Part shown: one piece after another, positions 62,464-64,000 of the stretch | Position numbering within the stretch: position 1 is the stretch's first letter | Layout: every line of letters begins with the position of its first letter | Assembly: GCF_003966715.1 (NCBI RefSeq) | Contig: NZ_AP018907.1 | Span: forward strand, 1,166,001 to 1,230,000 | Reading direction: 5' to 3' | Source: Blastochloris tepida | GTDB lineage: Bacteria; Pseudomonadota; Alphaproteobacteria; Rhizobiales; Xanthobacteraceae | DNA: 64,000 nucleotides | Notes under the pieces: generated by a model | What the model was told of the DNA's origin: nothing | The model's database searches: none | The model's input: only the letters and a program-made list of their open reading frames with translations | Translations under genes and position numbers: made by a program

Positions 62464-63069
62464 TCACCCGGCGGCGCCTGCACTGGTCATGGCGTCCCTC
62501 ACTCGCTGCACCGTGCCGACCCCAACACCCAGGTCAGCCGCCACCTTGCGGATGCCGCGTCCACCTTTCCGCAGCGCCGCCGCGATCTGCCGCTCGACCT
62601 CGGGATCGATGCGCGGCCGCCCGAGCGCCTTGCCCTCGGCGCGTGCGCGGGCGAGGCCGGTATTGACGCGCTCGCGGATCATCGCGCGTTCGAACTCGGC
62701 GAAGACGCCCATCATCTGGAACATCGCCCGGCCCGTCGGTGTGGTGGTGTCGAGCCCCTGCTGATGCAGGTAGAGCCCGACGCCCTTGGCGTGCAGCTCG
62801 CCGAGGAAGCCGAGGAGGTCGGCCAGAGACCGGCCAAGCCGTGAGACGTCCCAGGCGGCGATCATGTCGACCTCGCGCCGGCCAACTGCCCGCATCAGCT
62901 CCCGCATAGCGGGCCGTTCGTCGCGGCCCCTGGCGCCGCTCACGCCCTCGTCCACGAACTCGGCGGCGATCTGCCACCCATGTCGGTCGCCAGCGGCAAC
63001 CAGGTCGAGCCGCTGGTTCTCGACCGTCTGCCCATTGGTGCTGACGCGAAGATAGACCGCGACCCGCAT
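62464..63069 (-). CDS. Serine recombinase (resolvase/invertase family)
   Basis: 201 residues from ATG 63069. The catalytic domain has the nucleophile Ser in VAVYLRVSTNGQTVENQRLD (Ser10), Arg in AAWDVSRLGRSLADLLGFL and GRAMFQMMGVFAEFERAMIR, and a C-terminal helix-turn-helix (GIRKVAADLGVGVGTVQRV). Such enzymes resolve cointegrates or invert segments. The frame is open to 63396, but GGAGGGGTGG before ATG 63069 fixes the start. It is divergent from the intergenic motif array at 63.46 kb. Confidence 0.92.
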   Translation of the reverse strand: MRVAVYLRVSTNGQTVENQRLDLVAAGDRHGWQIAAEFVDEGVSGARGRDERPAMRELMRAVGRREVDMIAAWDVSRLGRSLADLLGFLGELHAKGVGLYLHQQGLDTTTPTGRAMFQMMGVFAEFERAMIRERVNTGLARARAEGKALGRPRIDPEVERQIAAALRKGGRGIRKVAADLGVGVGTVQRVRDAMTSAGAAG

Positions 63070-63458
63070 CCACCCCTCCGTTGCTGCCGAGATGGTTGTG
63101 CAGCCGTGTACAAAAAACAAGTGGTTTCTGTACACGATGAAGCGCCGCAGAAACCCATGCGCTATCAATGGCCCAACGTGCACTGAACGATGGGGGATTT
63201 CTGTACAGCCAACGCCACCCCCGAACCCCGGTCGGACGGCAATGGTCCGCGCGGGACCGAGAGGCAGGAAGGGGCGGGCGGTGATCTGGCGAGGTCGCGG
63301 TTGCGCTGCCAGGCGCCGCTGATCTGGCCGCCGCTGGCACCCAACGGCCGCGGCGAGGCACGCTCCGGCGGAGAACCGCATGTGTGTGGCTCTCAACGGG
63401 GCCAGAAGGCCATATTTAATTGCCGATCCGGATATTTGCCCGGCGAAATTGCGGCGCC

Positions 63459-63700
63459 AGGTAAAGCGGCAACGGTATATTTTACCGCGTCTTTACCGGG
63501 TTTTCTCTATAATTATCAATCTCTTAGATAGATCGGTAAACGAGTAAACGGGTAAAGCACCATCTCCACACACGCGTGCGCGCACATATGTGTGAAGCCG
63601 CTTTCGGCTTTACCGACTTTACCAAGCTCTAAGTTATTGAAATCTCTAGATACAGCGGTAAAATTTGGCTTTACCGGCCCTTACCGAGGTTTACCGCGCG
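63459..63700. repeat. Array of GGTAAA / TTTACC motifs
   Basis: About twelve occurrences of the GTAAA core or its complement, often as CGGTAAA or TTTACCG, in both orientations and at irregular spacing, for example CGGTAAAC, GGGTAAAG, TTTACCGA, TTTACCAA, CGGTAAAA and TTTACCGCG. The density and AT-richness resemble an origin with iterons or a multi-site operator. Confidence 0.7.
63567..63594. other. 28-nt perfect alternating pyrimidine-purine tract
   Basis: Begins CACACACGCGTGCGCGCACA and continues to ATGTGTG with no interruption of the alternation. Such tracts favour left-handed DNA under negative supercoiling. It sits in the middle of the GGTAAA/TTTACC array. Confidence 0.75.
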
Positions 63701-63832
63701 GGCTGCCTTCTTCTTTGCTTGATGATACTTCGTCGAGCCGCGCGGTCAATCCAGTTCATCATGGGTCGGGGCCGGGGGGGTGGCCTCCCCGGCGCTGAAG
63801 CGCCACTATGCGGCCGCAACGAGCGGCCGTGT

Positions 63833-64000
63833 TCACCCTTCTGCGGTGGCGTCGTAGGCGGCGAGGTCGACGAGGACGCACTGCGTCGCCACCCGATTGA
63901 TCTTCACCAGACGCTTCACGCCTGCGTCGCGGCGGATGATGTGCTTGGGCCCTTGCTGGAGCGCGGCGACCCATCCGCCATGCGACCACTTCGTTCCGGC
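63833..64000 (-). CDS. Unrecognised element protein, C-terminal fragment
   Basis: The frame is open from the right window edge to the TGA at 63833-63835, giving about 55 residues (KWSHGGWVAALQQGPKHIIR, then VKINRVATQCVLVDLAAYDA and TAEG). The composition is protein-like. The 5' part lies beyond the window, so no family can be proposed. Confidence 0.5.
   Translation of the reverse strand, partial: AGTKWSHGGWVAALQQGPKHIIRRDAGVKRLVKINRVATQCVLVDLAAYDATAEG

Larger units (their letters stand above)
63070..63832. other. 760-bp gap with an unusual motif array
   Basis: No gene. From about 63459 to 63700 it is AT-rich and packed with GGTAAA/TTTACC words and one alternating pyrimidine-purine tract (see separate entries). 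The left part (63100-63400) is GC-rich and unremarkable. Confidence 0.6.
51735..64000. mobile_element. Integrated element (prophage or phage-derived island) at tRNA-Arg(TCT), right end outside the window
   Basis: Integrase and a DNA-binding excisionase-like gene at the tRNA end, a run of mostly minus-strand unrecognised genes, a tail-chaperone-like gene, virion-protein-like genes, a MazF-type toxin, a serine recombinase and one IS481 insertion. No second copy of the tRNA 3' end is present before 64000, so the element continues beyond the window. The structural gene set is not complete enough to call an intact phage. Confidence 0.75.

Overview
The window is GC-rich, gene-dense chromosomal DNA. 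It very probably comes from a Hyphomicrobiales alphaproteobacterium of the Rhodopseudomonas/Rhodoplanes/Blastochloris type. That rests on a pioABC-type iron-oxidation operon, the order rpoZ-rel-pdxJ-acpS-lepB-rnc-era-recO, a plant-type (class II) DAHP synthase, DUF2865 and DUF2059 proteins, an NDUFS4-like complex I subunit, a double cold-shock-domain protein and several families of dispersed intergenic palindromes. No photosynthesis genes are in view, so the genus is an inference.

Layout. 1-1.5 kb: the end of a nuclease gene, two truncated 3' halves of tRNA genes (Arg-ACG and Gly-GCC, probable integration scars) and an intact tRNA-Val. 2.5-7.3 kb: pioA (periplasmic decaheme cytochrome), pioB (large outer-membrane beta-barrel) and pioC (very small Tat-exported HiPIP), the route by which phototrophic Fe(II) oxidisers bring electrons from outside the cell into the periplasm. 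7.5-13.7 kb: a soluble chemoreceptor with an internal PilZ domain, gph, rpiA, two DUF2059 proteins and gor. 13.7-15.7 kb: a compact exosortase locus, with one small sorting-signal substrate, a tandem repeat, an exosortase and a partner protein. 16.4-24.2 kb: DAHP synthase, dgkA, nadE, a DUF2865 protein, a MarR regulator, an orphan TRAP binding protein and creA. 24.3-25.5 kb: an IS110 element that split an intergenic palindrome. 25.6-32.4 kb: small secreted proteins, cysS, a GNAT, cimA, a LOG protein and a Tat-exported superoxide dismutase. 32.5-33.8 kb: an IS481-type element. 34.1-44.8 kb: a uracil-DNA glycosylase, a NYN nuclease, then rpoZ, rel, pdxJ, acpS, lepB, rnc, era, a dihaem peroxidase and recO. 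45.2-51.7 kb: DUF2269, an exopolysaccharide tyrosine kinase with a tetrapeptide repeat, the double cold-shock protein, DUF192, tRNA-Pro, an NDUFS4-like protein and tRNA-Arg(TCT).

From 51.7 kb to the window end lies an integrated element inserted at tRNA-Arg(TCT). It carries a tyrosine integrase, a small DNA-binding (excisionase-like) protein, many unrecognised genes on the minus strand, a GTA/TAC_11-like tail chaperone, virion-protein-like genes, a MazF-like toxin, a serine recombinase, a well-delimited IS481 copy and, near 63.5 kb, a dense array of GGTAAA/TTTACC motifs around a 28-nt alternating pyrimidine-purine tract.

The strongest candidates for new biology are the one-substrate exosortase system with a His-rich surface peptide and PDIDIG sorting motif, the GGTAAA array in the integrated element, the architecture of the pio operon (His-rich PioA extension, repeat-rich pioA-pioB spacer, upstream inverted repeat) and the WTSK/WTSR repeat in the tyrosine kinase.
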